Shown: positions 63,677 to 64,000 of the stretch, piece by piece
How the letters are laid out: the number at the start of each line of letters is the position of its first letter
Numbering within the stretch: position 1 is the stretch's first letter
Source of the DNA: Neisseria sp. Marseille-Q5346
GTDB taxonomy: Bacteria > Pseudomonadota > Gammaproteobacteria > Burkholderiales > Neisseriaceae
Direction of reading: 5' to 3'
Assembly (NCBI RefSeq): GCF_946902045.1
Contig: NZ_OX336253.1
Location: 310,001 to 374,000 of the forward strand
Length of the DNA: 64,000 nucleotides
Notes under the pieces: generated by a model
Databases searched by the model: none
Told to the model about the DNA's origin: nothing
The model's input: only the letters and a program-made list of their open reading frames with translations
Position numbers and translations under genes: made by a program

Positions 63677-64000
63677 TTATTTCTTCAGCAAAGCTCGTTT
63701 GATGATAATCATCCAGTCTTTCTTATCCAACAGCGGCCGCTGGTTAAACACATCATATTTGCAACCGTCCAGCTTCTGCAAAATCAACTGGCCGCCGACA
63801 ATAATCATGCGCAACTCAAAACCGATTCGTCCTTTGAGGGTTTTGCCCAACGGCGAGCCTGCCTTCAGCATTTGAAAAGCACGTTGGCACTCGTGCGCCA
63901 TCAGTCGTTGAAAAGCAAAGTCGGCTTTGCCGGTCGCAATCTGCTCTTCGCTGACTTTGAACCTCTGCAAATCTTCCTGAGGGATGTACACGCGACCTTT
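63677..64000 (-). CDS. Squalene/phytoene synthase family protein (HpnD-like), 3' end only
   Basis: The last 107 residues of an isoprenoid synthase; the frame is open to the window edge (KGRVYIPQEDLQRFKVSEEQ). YIPQEDLQRF is the family's typical stretch before the C-terminal helices, and LMAHECQRAFQMLKAGSPLGKTLKGRIGFELRMIIVGGQLILQKL is consistent with HpnC/HpnD-type presqualene diphosphate synthases. The aspartate-rich active-site motifs lie outside the window. Hopanoid or carotenoid use cannot be told. Whether this is HpnD or a CrtB-like gene is not certain. Confidence 0.78.
   Translation of the reverse strand, partial: KGRVYIPQEDLQRFKVSEEQIATGKADFAFQRLMAHECQRAFQMLKAGSPLGKTLKGRIGFELRMIIVGGQLILQKLDGCKYDVFNQRPLLDKKDWMIIIKRALLKK

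Overview
The window is chromosomal DNA of a Neisseria species, most likely a commensal. The evidence is the dense scatter of the DNA uptake sequence in the form AGGCCGTCTGAA (the AG-DUS dialect) and gene content such as bfrA/bfrB, NlpD, the GshA type and purL. The meningococcal/gonococcal form ATGCCGTCTGAA is not the dominant one here. From memory AG-DUS is typical of the N. subflava / N. flavescens group, so that assignment is an inference. A minority variant, AGGTCGTCTGAA (mucDUS, the N. mucosa / N. sicca dialect), occurs in and around purL and around a defence island.

Layout. 1-4.7 kb, minus strand: the 5' part of gyrA (with Ile at the quinolone-resistance codon 91), an acyl-CoA thioesterase, corA and gshA. 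4.7-11.3 kb, plus: a dispersed leucine cluster leuC-leuD-leuB interleaved with small unrelated genes (a LEA-like lipoprotein, VOC, DUF2625, YhcH and DUF1444 proteins). 11.3-19 kb: an RhlE-like helicase, a lipoprotein, an RlmK-like methyltransferase, argD, a class 1A pyrD and rep. 19.3-23.3 kb: purL with a mosaic-looking AT-rich segment. 23.4-30.8 kb: small genes, a dRS3 repeat, gloB, guaA, dut, pdxH and an rluB-like gene.

30.8-33.7 kb is the accessory region. It holds gene remnants (YgiD-like dioxygenase, aldo/keto reductase, LysR regulator) around an AT-rich two-gene operon. I read the operon as a Pycsar anti-phage system: a class III nucleotidyl cyclase plus a three-helix membrane effector of the PycTM/DUF5706 kind. 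The two halves of the flanking AKR/LysR pair point away from the operon and both lack their 5' ends, so the operon appears to have replaced the shared divergent promoter region. A Haemophilus-type uptake signal lies at the AKR-side junction.

33.8-46 kb: rlmB, azlCD, phoH, mdh, gabD, dnaG-rpoD and pcnB. 46-50.4 kb: a small operon (DUF3460, O-methyltransferase, TPR lipoprotein), purE and leuA. The leuA reading frame carries an in-frame N-terminal helix-turn-helix-like extension of 80 residues. leuA and leuC, 44 kb apart, share an AAATTAGACAAA-type motif in their upstream regions, which suggests a common leucine regulator. 50.6-64 kb: a methyltransferase, bfrB/bfrA, typA, an AraC regulator divergent from an AhpD-like protein, a rhodanese, a cupin, surE-nlpD, two envelope lipoproteins (PLD family and NlpC/P60), hemF, htpX and the 3' end of a squalene/phytoene synthase family gene.

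Most transcription units end in inverted pairs of DUS that can form hairpins. No rRNA, tRNA, CRISPR array or intact insertion sequence was seen. All family assignments come from reading the translations, without database searches.
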